NCBI GenBank assembly: GCA_003649205.1
Contig: QMRC01000002.1
Location: forward strand, 146,770 to 210,769
From: Thermoprotei archaeon
Lineage (GTDB): Archaea; Thermoproteota; Thermoprotei; Thermoproteales; B15-G16
Reading direction: 5' to 3'
DNA length: 64,000 nucleotides
Positions 15,662 to 24,027 of the stretch are shown one piece after another; the stretch's first letter is position 1, and each line of letters opens with the position of its first letter. A model generated the notes under the pieces. It ran no database searches and was not told the origin of the DNA. It was given only the letters and a program-made list of their open reading frames with translations. The position numbers and the translations under genes are program-made.

Positions 15662-16639
15662 ATGTGTTCTCAAGTCTCTATCTCTATCCTGGTTGAGCGT
15701 GGTCTATGTTCTAGCTGTGGTGCTTGTGCTGCAGTGTGTCCCTTCTCAGCTATTGAGTTTCCAGAGCCTTTCTCATTACCTAGGGTAATTGGTGATAAGT
15801 GTAGGTTGTGTGGTCTCTGCTATAGGATCTGTCCTCAGGTAGGTATTGTTGATGAGGTTAGGGGGAGAGAGGTTAAGCCGTTGGCTACGTACATGGCTAG
15901 GTCTACTCTAGCTGAGGTTAGGGGGGTTGCTCAGTGTGGTGGTGTTGTCACTACATTAGCTATGTACTTACTGGATAGGAGGTTCGTTGATGCTGTTGTG
16001 TCTGTTGGTAGGGATGAGTACTGGCGTCCAGTACCTAAGCTCATTACTGATAAGTTGGGGGTTCTCGAGGTAGCAGGTTCGAAGTATACCTACGTATCGG
16101 TTCTTACATTGTTGAGAGATGTCGTTAGAAGTGATGCTATTAGGTCGGTAGCTGTTATTGGTCTTCCCTGTCATATGAGAGCTATTGAGAAAATGAGGAG
16201 ATTGAAGTTAGCTGCCTCTCAGAAAGTTAAGTACCTCATCAGCATCTTCTGCATGCACAACTTCGAATATGGTGTAGTGAAGTACATTGTTGAGAAGTTT
16301 GGTCTCGATATCAAGTCCATCTCTAAGATGGATATAAAGAGGAGGTTCATAGTTAAGTTAGTGGATGGTAGGGTTCTCGAGGTACCTCTCAAGGAGTTAG
16401 ATCAGTTCGTTAGAGCTTGCTGCCGTAGCTGTCCAGAGTTTGTCTCCACAATAGCAGATGTCTGTGTCGGTAGTGTAGGTGCTGAAGAAGGTTGGAGTAC
16501 CGTATTCGTGATGTCTGAGAGAGGTAGAGGAATTGTTGAAGATGCTGTGAGAGATCAATACCTTGAGGTTAAGGAGCTACCTGAAAAGGCCATGAAGATT
16601 GTGGCGAAGTTAATCAGTATGAAGGTTGGAAGTAGATAG
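15662..16639 (+). CDS. FrhB/FpoF-like F420-linked iron-sulfur flavoprotein
   Basis: A 325-residue protein with two N-terminal [4Fe-4S] motifs (CSSCGACAAVCP, about 16-27; CRLCGLCYRICP, about 47-58) and the FrhB/FdhB domain: GVAQCGGVVTTL, VIGLPCHMRAIEK, IFCMHNFEY and CCRSCPEF. FrhB-family proteins bind FAD and exchange electrons between F420H2 and iron-sulfur partners. It is the first gene of the acetyl-CoA synthase operon, 60 nt before the CdhA-like gene, suggesting that the complex is connected to F420H2 or ferredoxin through this protein (inference). Confidence 0.88.
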   Translation: MCSQVSISILVERGLCSSCGACAAVCPFSAIEFPEPFSLPRVIGDKCRLCGLCYRICPQVGIVDEVRGREVKPLATYMARSTLAEVRGVAQCGGVVTTLAMYLLDRRFVDAVVSVGRDEYWRPVPKLITDKLGVLEVAGSKYTYVSVLTLLRDVVRSDAIRSVAVIGLPCHMRAIEKMRRLKLAASQKVKYLISIFCMHNFEYGVVKYIVEKFGLDIKSISKMDIKRRFIVKLVDGRVLEVPLKELDQFVRACCRSCPEFVSTIADVCVGSVGAEEGWSTVFVMSERGRGIVEDAVRDQYLEVKELPEKAMKIVAKLISMKVGSR

Positions 16640-16699
16640 TAATAACTCAAGTAGCTAAACTTTATTTCCTGAACCAATGTCAGTTAGAGAGGGATCTAG

Positions 16700-18742
16700 T
16701 TGAGTAAGCCACTTCACGTCAAGATCGGTAAGCTCGAGTCCCCTCCCTTAGCTGCTGAGAACATTGATCTGGTCATCGGCTCTGTAGTTATTGAGGAGGA
16801 GTGGGAACCAACTGGTCCTGCTTCAAGACCTTCACTTCCAATGCTGAGGGCTTGGGATCTATTCCTCTTGAAGAGGTATGAACCTATGTACGTAGTTGAG
16901 AATAAGCTACAGCACGCAAAGACCTTACTCACACTCACGGTATCCGGTGCATTAGCCTACCTAGCACTAGCTAAGAGAAGGCTTAGAGCTGCGTACCGTA
17001 GGTTAGGTGAGGATGCCCCAATTGAGTTAGGTGTTGCTGTTGAGGCTCCACTCACTAGGTTACTGATAGGTATTAGGCCAAAGGTATTGACTGAGCTTGA
17101 GGAGCCCCTGAGGTATGCTGAGGAGCAGATAGTCGAGATCAGTGCAGCTATCCACAGTAATCAGGAAGCTAGTATCGAGGACTTGGAGTCAAAGATGTTT
17201 CACATAGGTACAGCTACGCTACTGCTAACTGAGGTAGCTGAGATAGCTAATTTAATGCTAGTTCCGAAGGGTATTAAGGTACCTGAAAAGCTTGAGTTTG
17301 GAAAGGCACTCATTGACTTCACGAAACCTGTAGTACTTATCCTCGGTGATGTTCCTGAGGTAGTAGATGTTGTTGAGTACTGTGAGAGAAGTGGGTATAT
17401 CGATAAGATCGAGATCGTGACTGGTGGATGCTATGCACTAGACACCGTTAGGGTTGGTAAGTACTTGGTTAAGGTCGTTGGTACGCTCGATGACGTTAGG
17501 GATGTTGTCGGTAGAGGACTTGTGGACGTACTCATCGTTGGTGAGCAAGGTGCTATACCAGACATAGTTGAGAAAGCCAAGGAGAAGGGTACTGTGGTGA
17601 TTACGACAACAGAGAGAGCTTACCTAGGTCTACCAGACCTTACAGGTGTGGATACTGAGAAGATAGTTGAAGCTGTTAAATCAGGTACAGTGAGGGGATT
17701 TGCTGTCTTGGATGCACAGAAGTTAGCTGAGGTAGTACCTAGAGTAGCACTGGTAGTTTATGAAGCTAGAAAGGAAGTGAAGCCTAAAGCTCTTGAGGAG
17801 GTAAAGGAGGTCTTTAGCAGGGAGAAGTACGTAATGAAGCCACCACTCGGACCTGTTCCTGAACCTGTTATCAGGGATCTAGGTGTTCCTGTCGTGATGG
17901 GTACTATACCTGGTATAATAGCTGTTGTTGGATGTAGTAACTATGGACCTAGCTCACTTGAGGAACTTGGTGAGATCCTTGAGGAGCTGTGTAAGAGGAA
18001 CTTCCTAATCCTCACGACAGGCTGTACAGCAATAGCACTGTCCAAGTACAGGACTAAGGAGGCAGGTCACGGGCTTTACGAGGACTTCCCAGATCAGACA
18101 TTGGTGATGGGATCTCCAACAGCTATAGCACACATAGCTGGACTCGCACTCAAGGTACCACAGATCTTCGCTAGAATGCCGCTTAGATCAAATGCACCTG
18201 CACTAGTCGACTACCTACTTAATAGAGTTGGTGCTGTTGGTCTAGCATGGTCAGCACCGCTCGAGAGGGATGCAGCAATTGCATGGGGCGTACTAAGGTG
18301 TGGTGTACCAGTTGTTGCTGGTCCAGCACTAGCACCTGTTGGTAGGTTATTCCTTGGTGATCCAACTAAGCCAGAGAAGTACGTGATATACGACAAGAGG
18401 ACGAAGAAGAAGGTATTCGTTGGACCAGTACCTGAGCACCTACTGTGTCTAGCTAAGAACAAGGACGAAGCACTGATACTGATAACTAAGCTAGTTATGA
18501 GGGCTAACGATGGTCACAGCGCTAGGGCTATCAAGGCATGTCACTACGTCGACATGTACAGGAAAGTACATGGAACACTACCACCAGACCTACCGAACTA
18601 CATCAGAGCTGAAGCAGACATAGCGATAACGGTCAAGGACGAGGTCATGAAGTTCCTACAGGAGAAGGGCTGGAAACCACTAGAGGAACCATTGGTAGAC
18701 CCAACGTGTCTACCGCTACTCCAAGAAATAACAAGTTTATAA
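16700..18742 (+). CDS. CdhA-like (CODH alpha) protein lacking most metal-cluster ligands
   Basis: 680 residues aligning by eye with archaeal CODH/ACS alpha subunits along most of the length: LRAWDLFLLKRYEPMY, AAIHSNQEASIEDLESK, GTIPGIIAVVGCSNY (about 401-415), NRVGAVGLAW (508-517). However, the Cys-rich stretch for clusters B and D after RYEPMY (about 65) is absent. The GHNV His is LGDV (about 215-218), DEQC is GEQG (281-284) and GSCVSNAH is GSPTAIAH (471-478). The two ferredoxin-like motifs (clusters E/F) expected near 360-385 are missing. Only Cys244, Cys412 and Cys442 remain of the C-cluster set. It cannot plausibly assemble a working C-cluster. The TTG start is supported by the operon position. 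It probably acts as a structural subunit. Confidence 0.85.
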   Translation: MSKPLHVKIGKLESPPLAAENIDLVIGSVVIEEEWEPTGPASRPSLPMLRAWDLFLLKRYEPMYVVENKLQHAKTLLTLTVSGALAYLALAKRRLRAAYRRLGEDAPIELGVAVEAPLTRLLIGIRPKVLTELEEPLRYAEEQIVEISAAIHSNQEASIEDLESKMFHIGTATLLLTEVAEIANLMLVPKGIKVPEKLEFGKALIDFTKPVVLILGDVPEVVDVVEYCERSGYIDKIEIVTGGCYALDTVRVGKYLVKVVGTLDDVRDVVGRGLVDVLIVGEQGAIPDIVEKAKEKGTVVITTTERAYLGLPDLTGVDTEKIVEAVKSGTVRGFAVLDAQKLAEVVPRVALVVYEARKEVKPKALEEVKEVFSREKYVMKPPLGPVPEPVIRDLGVPVVMGTIPGIIAVVGCSNYGPSSLEELGEILEELCKRNFLILTTGCTAIALSKYRTKEAGHGLYEDFPDQTLVMGSPTAIAHIAGLALKVPQIFARMPLRSNAPALVDYLLNRVGAVGLAWSAPLERDAAIAWGVLRCGVPVVAGPALAPVGRLFLGDPTKPEKYVIYDKRTKKKVFVGPVPEHLLCLAKNKDEALILITKLVMRANDGHSARAIKACHYVDMYRKVHGTLPPDLPNYIRAEADIAITVKDEVMKFLQEKGWKPLEEPLVDPTCLPLLQEITSL

Positions 18743-18790
18743 GTCTCGAAGCAAGAGATTATGAAGGTGATTTACCTATCTCCAAACAAC

Positions 18791-18812
18791 TATATAGTTG
18801 GTTAGGGTGATG
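18791..18812 (+). promoter_or_regulatory. TATA box and Shine-Dalgarno before cdhC
   Basis: TATATAG (18791-18797) lies about 26 bases before ATG 18820, and a Shine-Dalgarno GGGTGATG (18804-18811) precedes the start by 8 nt. The 77-nt gap after the CdhA-like gene therefore may hold an internal promoter, allowing cdhC and downstream genes to be expressed independently of the CdhA-like protein. Confidence 0.45.
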
Positions 18813-18819
18813 TGTAGCT

Positions 18820-20241
18820 ATGTCCTCTAGCATAGTACCCGGATTTCCCGTCGACATTGGACCTGCGTACGAGGGTCAGAGAATTAGGAGACCAGACATG
18901 TACGTTGAGTTCGGTGGACCCAAGATAGCTCAGAAGTTCGAGCTACTAAGGGTTAAGAAGTTGGAAGAGGTTGAGGATGAGAAGGTTGAGGTTATTGGAC
19001 CTGACCTACCTGAGCTGAAAGAGGGTGAGAGCTATCCAATCGGTATAGTCATTGAGGTAGCTGGTGCAAAGCTCACACCTGAACTAGAGGGTGTTCTCGA
19101 GAGGAGAATTCACGACTTCCTAAACTACATCGACGGTGTCATGCACGTAGGTTCGAGAGCAGACATTTGGATTAGGATAAGTAAGAAGGCATACAGTAAA
19201 GGTCTCAATACACTGAAGCTAATTGGTCTAGCTCTGATCAAGCTATTCAAGAAGACCTTCCCAATGATTGAGAAAGCACAGGTAAAGTTCATAACAGATC
19301 TTGAGAAGGTTAAGGAGTACCTAAGTGAGGCAATGAAGGTTTACGAGGAGAGAGATAAGAGGGCACTAGCTCTAACAGATGAGGAGGTAGATACATTCTA
19401 CGGCTGTATCCTATGCCAGTCCTTCGCTCCTGGTCATGTCTGCATAATAACTCCTGAAAGACCATCAGCATGCGGTGCTGTGTCCTGGTTTGATGCTAGA
19501 GCAGCAGCCATGATCGATCCCAAGGGACCAATATTCCCAGTACCTAAAGGTAAGTGTCTGGATCCAGTTAAGGGAGAGTACGAAGGTGTTAACGAGAAGG
19601 TTAAGGAGAAGTCACTTGGGAATGTAGAGAAGGTGTACCTATACAGCATGTTCGACTATCCAATGACATCCTGTGGTTGCTTCGAAGCAGTAGCATTCTA
19701 CATACCTGAGGTCGATGGTATAGGTATAGTCCATAGAGGATTTAGAGGTAAGACACCTATTGGACTAACGTTTGGTCAGTTAGCAGAGCAGGTCGGTGGT
19801 GGTAGACAGGTAAGTGGCTTCCTAGGCATATCGATACTGTACATGAGGTCCAGGAAGTTCCTAATAGCTGATGGTGGATGGAAGAGAGTTGTGTGGCTAC
19901 CGAGCGAGCTTAAGGAGAAGCTAAAGGATGTGATACCACCAGATCTCTACGATAAGATAGCTACTGAGAAAGATGTATCAACTGTTGAGGAGCTAAAGAA
20001 GTGGTTGATCGAGAAAGGTCACCCAGTAGCAGAGAAGCTAAAGGCTGCTGAAGCAGCACCCCCAGCTGCACCACCTGCCGCACCTCCCGCACCTGCCGCT
20101 CCAGCTCCTGCACCAGCACCGCCAACAGCGGTTACGGTACCAGCAGCGGCACCAGCAGCACCACAGGTACCCATTAGGATAGTGCTGCACAATGCTAGGA
20201 TATACATCAAGAGAGTAGTTGTTGTGAAGAAGGGTACCTAG
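18820..20241 (+). CDS. cdhC: Acetyl-CoA synthase beta subunit (CdhC)
   Basis: A 473-residue CdhC, which condenses CO, a corrinoid-bound methyl group and CoA into acetyl-CoA. The A-cluster cysteines are complete: GCILCQSFAPGHVC followed nine residues later by Cys in SACGAVSW (about 196-219), and CGC in MTSCGCFEAVAF (about 284-286). VHRGFRGKTPIGLTFGQLA is the conserved C-terminal block. After an Ala/Pro-rich linker (about 413-448) the protein ends in a short beta module IRIVLHNARIYIKRVVVV, which is echoed in the next two genes. Unlike the CdhA-like neighbour it looks catalytically competent. Confidence 0.95.
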   Translation: MSSSIVPGFPVDIGPAYEGQRIRRPDMYVEFGGPKIAQKFELLRVKKLEEVEDEKVEVIGPDLPELKEGESYPIGIVIEVAGAKLTPELEGVLERRIHDFLNYIDGVMHVGSRADIWIRISKKAYSKGLNTLKLIGLALIKLFKKTFPMIEKAQVKFITDLEKVKEYLSEAMKVYEERDKRALALTDEEVDTFYGCILCQSFAPGHVCIITPERPSACGAVSWFDARAAAMIDPKGPIFPVPKGKCLDPVKGEYEGVNEKVKEKSLGNVEKVYLYSMFDYPMTSCGCFEAVAFYIPEVDGIGIVHRGFRGKTPIGLTFGQLAEQVGGGRQVSGFLGISILYMRSRKFLIADGGWKRVVWLPSELKEKLKDVIPPDLYDKIATEKDVSTVEELKKWLIEKGHPVAEKLKAAEAAPPAAPPAAPPAPAAPAPAPAPPTAVTVPAAAPAAPQVPIRIVLHNARIYIKRVVVVKKGT

Positions 20242-20252
20242 GGTGTTCATTC

Positions 20253-20471
20253 ATGAGTACGAGACAGGAGGGGAAGAGGAGTACTGAGCAAGGTAGTGAA
20301 CTAGGTACTGATCTCCTCAACTTCCTCCTTTCTCTTGTTGGTTTAGGAGCTACTGTTGAACTTCACGGTGTGACGATAACAGCTGAGAAGGTTGTCATAA
20401 CGAGAATTGAGGGGAGTGGTAGTGAGTCAGGAGAGAAGGGTAAGGGAAGAGAGGAGAGAAGCAGAAGCTAG
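20253..20471 (+). CDS. Small protein of the ACS operon with shared beta module
   Basis: 72 residues between cdhC and cdhD. The N- and C-terminal ends are charged and Ser/Gly-rich; the core reads DLLNFLLSLVGLGATVELHG then VTITAEKVVITRIEG. That core matches the end of CdhC and the start of CdhD in pattern (x-hydrophobic-x-hydrophobic, turn, hydrophobic alternation). ATG 20253 follows the cdhC stop by 11 nt with GGGTG upstream, and its 3' end overlaps cdhD. It may be an assembly or docking subunit of the complex. The family is not recognised. Confidence 0.6.
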   Translation: MSTRQEGKRSTEQGSELGTDLLNFLLSLVGLGATVELHGVTITAEKVVITRIEGSGSESGEKGKGREERSRS

Positions 20472-21792
20472 GAAGGTTGTTGCGGATTTACTCAAGCTAC
20501 TGAGTACAGCTGATAGACTAGAGTTCGAAGACGTTGTGATTGATGCTAGGGAGCTAACTATCGAGTTCATACCCCCATCAGCTCCAACAGGTCCAACGTA
20601 CCTGAAGCTAACCGTTGAGCCGGTTGGTGTACCACAGCCACCAGGTGGTAAGCTAGAGTTCATCCTTGAGGTAACTCCAACAGGCTTTAGATTACTCACA
20701 CCACCAGTACCTGGTGCTGTACCTATTACAGTACCGCCCATAGCTGCTGTCCCTAAGCTTGTTGAGTTTATTAAGGTGGAGTACAAGTACCCAAGTCTTG
20801 AGTTCAAGGGGTCAATTGCCGAGGTCAAGATAGGTGCTACGAAAGCTGAAGGTGGTACGAGATCTACAGTTATTAAGATTGGTGGTGACAATAAGCCCCC
20901 TATCTTCAGGTTCCTAGGTTACGTAGTTAATAGACCGAAGGTAGCACTAGACGTATTCGATACAACTATCCCACTACCTAGAGCTGTGAGAGATGCGTAC
21001 GGTGATGTTCTCTCAAATCCCTATGAGTGGGCAAAGAAGTGTATCAACGTGGTTAAGGCAGATCTAATATCGTTTCACCTAGTCAGTACTGACCCCGGTA
21101 TCAAAGATGTATCACCACAAGAAGCAGCTAAAGAGGTTGAGCAGATGCTCCAGACAATAGACATTCCATTCATTGTCGGTGGTTGTGGTAATCCAGTTAA
21201 GGACCTAGAGACCTTCGCGAAGGTAGCTGAGGTAGCTGCTAACGAGAGACTCGTACTGGCATCAGTTACCTTCGGTATGAATATACCTAAGTACGTTGAG
21301 GTTGTTAAGAAGTTCAATCACGTAGCACTAGCCCTCATATTCATGGATGTGACTCAGGCTAAAGCCATATGTCGTAGGTTGATGGATCTAGGTCTCAGCA
21401 AGGATAGGATAATTCTCGACCCGACAACGGCTGCATTAGGGTATGGTACAGAGTACTCCTTTAGTGCAGCTGAGAGAATTAGGTTAGCTGCTCTTAGAGG
21501 TGACGAGGATCTACAGGTACCAATGAGCTGTGCCGCGACAAATGCTTGGGCTGCTAGAGAGGCGTGGATGAAGCTAGATGCGTGGGGTCCAAGGGAGTGG
21601 AGAGGTCCTCTCTGGGAAGCTGTTACAGCTATGACGATGTTGCTTGCTGGTGCGGATCTCTTCATGATGATGCATCCACTAGCAGCGTCCATAGTTAAGT
21701 CTGTTACTGAGTTCATGGAGAAGCAGACGGTTAGGGATGTTATTGAGAAGGAGGTTTCTGAGTACTATAGCTGGGTGACTAAGAGGTATTGA
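20422..21792 (+). CDS. cdhD: CODH/ACS complex corrinoid protein delta subunit (CdhD)
   Basis: About 456 residues of the small corrinoid iron-sulfur protein subunit, with the N-terminal LLKLLSTADRLEFEDVVIDA module, a beta-rich linker domain, and a TIM barrel (KVALDVFDTTIPLPRAV, DLISFHLVSTDPGIKD, IPFIVGGCGNPVKDLE, DRIILDPTTAALGYG) that takes part in methyl transfer between methyl-tetrahydropterin and corrinoid. Start choice: GGGGAG five bases before GTG 20422 favours it over the in-frame TTG 20407. It overlaps the 72-residue gene and is followed by cdhE after 16 nt. Confidence 0.93.
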   Translation: MSQERRVREERREAEARKVVADLLKLLSTADRLEFEDVVIDARELTIEFIPPSAPTGPTYLKLTVEPVGVPQPPGGKLEFILEVTPTGFRLLTPPVPGAVPITVPPIAAVPKLVEFIKVEYKYPSLEFKGSIAEVKIGATKAEGGTRSTVIKIGGDNKPPIFRFLGYVVNRPKVALDVFDTTIPLPRAVRDAYGDVLSNPYEWAKKCINVVKADLISFHLVSTDPGIKDVSPQEAAKEVEQMLQTIDIPFIVGGCGNPVKDLETFAKVAEVAANERLVLASVTFGMNIPKYVEVVKKFNHVALALIFMDVTQAKAICRRLMDLGLSKDRIILDPTTAALGYGTEYSFSAAERIRLAALRGDEDLQVPMSCAATNAWAAREAWMKLDAWGPREWRGPLWEAVTAMTMLLAGADLFMMMHPLAASIVKSVTEFMEKQTVRDVIEKEVSEYYSWVTKRY

Positions 21793-21808
21793 GAGGAGGT
21801 GACCTTAC

Positions 21809-23239
21809 GTGCCTAGGAGGATTAAGCCTCTTGATGTCTATAGGTTACTTCCGAAGCTAAATTGCGGTAAGTGTGGTGAACCGACGTGCATGGTCTTTGC
21901 TACTAAGCTGATTGAGCGACAGACTACACTCGATAAGTGTAGGCCTCTCTTCGAGGATCCTAGATTTAGGGAGAACTTGAGGAAGTTAATGGAGTTGTTG
22001 AGGCCTCCTGTTAAGGAGGTTACCATAGGTGTTGAACCTAATGCTGTTAAGGTCGGTGGCAAGGACGTTGTGTATAGGCATGAATGGACTTGGAGGAATC
22101 CAACAGCTATAGCTCTCGATGTTCACGATGGGATGGGTGATGAAGAGGTTGAGAGGAGGATTAAGTTTGTTAATGAGTGGTTCTATGAGAGGATTGAGAA
22201 GAGACTCGGTATTGACTTACTTGCTGTTAGGTGTGTCTCTGGTAGTGCTGAGCGATTTGTGAAGTTTGTCGAGAAGGTATGTAAGTTAACTAGTAAACCG
22301 TTGATCGTGTGTACTCTTGATCCAGCTACTCTCGAGGAAGTATTGAAGAGGATTGGTTCTCGAAGACCTCTAATCTATGCTGCTACTGAGAGAAATTGGA
22401 GGGAGTTCGCTGATCTAGCTGTTAAGTGGTCTTGTCCTTTGGTTGTTTCAGCTCCTAACGACCTATCTAAGTTGAAGAGCTTAGTGGTCTCGATAGTGAA
22501 GAACTTTGGTTATGAGGAGCTGGTACTGGATCCAGGTACCTTGGTTAGTAATGGTGGTTTCCTAGATACGATATCGAACTTTACGGCTCTCAGGTACTCA
22601 GCTATTGAGTTTGGTGAGAGGGAAGTAGGTTTTCCACTCATGGCTATACCAGCTACTGTCTGGATCTTCGAGAGTGGTGGTACTGAGGAGCTGGAGTTTA
22701 GGGAAGCAATTATAGCGTGTTCGTTAGTAGCTAGGTACGCGGATATTCTAGTAATGCATAGCTTAAGCCCATGGGTCTACATGGCTGTTCTCTGTCTGAG
22801 GGACTGCCTGTACACTGATCCACGAGTTCCACCATCAGTTAAACCTGGACTGTACGAGGTGGGTAAACCAACACCTGAATCTCCTCTCGTAGTTACCTGT
22901 AACTATGCACTCACAGTATCCCTAGTGAGAGGAGATCTTGAGAAGAGTGGTATCGATGCTTGGCTACTGGTGATAGATACTGAGGGTACCTCTGTAGCAT
23001 CAGCTGTTGCTGGTAAGAGATTCACAGCGGATAAGATAGCTGAGGCGGTTAAGGAGCTTAAGTTAGAGGAGAAGGTCAAGCACAGGTCGCTGGTGATACC
23101 TGGCTACGCAGCTAAGATAGCTGGTGAACTAGAGGATCTACTACCAGGGTGGAGGGTCTTCGTAGGTCCTAGAGAGAGTAGTGATCTACCTAAGTTCATT
23201 AGGGAGATTTGGAGTAAGGAGGTCCTGGGTAAGGCGTAG
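21809..23239 (+). CDS. cdhE: CODH/ACS complex corrinoid iron-sulfur protein gamma subunit (CdhE)
   Basis: A 476-residue CdhE. The N-terminal LNCGKCGEPTCMVFATKL with a fourth Cys 17 residues later (TTLDKC) binds the [4Fe-4S] cluster that reactivates the corrinoid; the middle is a TIM barrel; the C-terminal region (LVVTCNYALTVSLVRGDL, LLVIDTEGTSVASAVAGKRF, LVIPGYAAKIAGELEDLLPG) is the corrinoid-binding domain. All key cysteines are present. GTG 21809 is preceded by GGAGGTGA. It overlaps nothing and is 2 nt before cooC. Confidence 0.95.
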   Translation: MPRRIKPLDVYRLLPKLNCGKCGEPTCMVFATKLIERQTTLDKCRPLFEDPRFRENLRKLMELLRPPVKEVTIGVEPNAVKVGGKDVVYRHEWTWRNPTAIALDVHDGMGDEEVERRIKFVNEWFYERIEKRLGIDLLAVRCVSGSAERFVKFVEKVCKLTSKPLIVCTLDPATLEEVLKRIGSRRPLIYAATERNWREFADLAVKWSCPLVVSAPNDLSKLKSLVVSIVKNFGYEELVLDPGTLVSNGGFLDTISNFTALRYSAIEFGEREVGFPLMAIPATVWIFESGGTEELEFREAIIACSLVARYADILVMHSLSPWVYMAVLCLRDCLYTDPRVPPSVKPGLYEVGKPTPESPLVVTCNYALTVSLVRGDLEKSGIDAWLLVIDTEGTSVASAVAGKRFTADKIAEAVKELKLEEKVKHRSLVIPGYAAKIAGELEDLLPGWRVFVGPRESSDLPKFIREIWSKEVLGKA

Positions 23240-23241
23240 GC

Positions 23242-24018
23242 ATGAGTATACTGATTGCTGTAAGCGGTAAGGGTGGTGTAGGGAAGACCGTCATCACAGC
23301 ACTCATGCTAAAGGCAATTACTGAGGAAGGTATTGAGGATAGGGCTATCCTAGTGATTGATGCTGATCCGGATGCTAATCTAGCAGACGTACTTGGCATA
23401 CCACTTGATGTAAAGAAAACTCTTGGTTACGTAGCTACTGAGTTCAAGAAGGAGCTAGAGAAAGCCTCTATATCCGAGGTCGATAAAGCTACAGTACTTC
23501 AGACACGAGTACTTGAGGTAGTTCAGGAACTACCTAAATTCGACTTCCTCGTTATGTGGAGAACTGAAGGTGAGGGCTGTTATTGCTTTGTTAACGCAGT
23601 TCTCTCCAATGTTCTTGAGTGGTTAATGGATCAGTACGACATAATCCTAGCTGATTGTGAAGCAGGGTTAGAGCACTTCAATAGACGAGTTTTCAAAGCA
23701 ATAGACTACTTAGTACTGGTTACTGATCAGAGTAAAGCGAGCTTCGATACTGTTAAGAGAGTTCTAGATGTTGTTCATGAAGTGGGTATAAGGGTTAGGA
23801 ATGTGGGTATCGTAGTCAATAAGTTCAGAGAACACTATAGAGAACGAGTTACGAAACTTGCTAGTGAAATTGGAGTAGAGATTTGGGGATTCGTACCATA
23901 TAGTGAGGCCATTGAGGAATTTATGTCTGAAGCTAGATCACTGATGGAGTTACCGAGAGATGAAGCTGCTTATGTAGCTGTGAAGGAGGTACTCAAGAAA
24001 AAAATAGGTATTTTGTAG
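23242..24018 (+). CDS. cooC: CooC/AcsF-type nickel-insertion ATPase
   Basis: A 258-residue MinD-family ATPase. It has a deviant Walker A AVSGKGGVGKT at the N-terminus, IDADPDANLADVLG, and the CxC nickel-binding pair in EGEGCYCFVN (about 112-121), which define CooC/AcsF maturation factors. Since the linked CdhA-like protein lacks a C-cluster, the likely client in this operon is the A-cluster of CdhC (AcsF role). It ends the operon, 10 nt before the convergent mer gene. A truncated relative is seen at 38037-38138. Confidence 0.92.
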   Translation: MSILIAVSGKGGVGKTVITALMLKAITEEGIEDRAILVIDADPDANLADVLGIPLDVKKTLGYVATEFKKELEKASISEVDKATVLQTRVLEVVQELPKFDFLVMWRTEGEGCYCFVNAVLSNVLEWLMDQYDIILADCEAGLEHFNRRVFKAIDYLVLVTDQSKASFDTVKRVLDVVHEVGIRVRNVGIVVNKFREHYRERVTKLASEIGVEIWGFVPYSEAIEEFMSEARSLMELPRDEAAYVAVKEVLKKKIGIL

Positions 24019-24027
24019 GTTCCCGTT

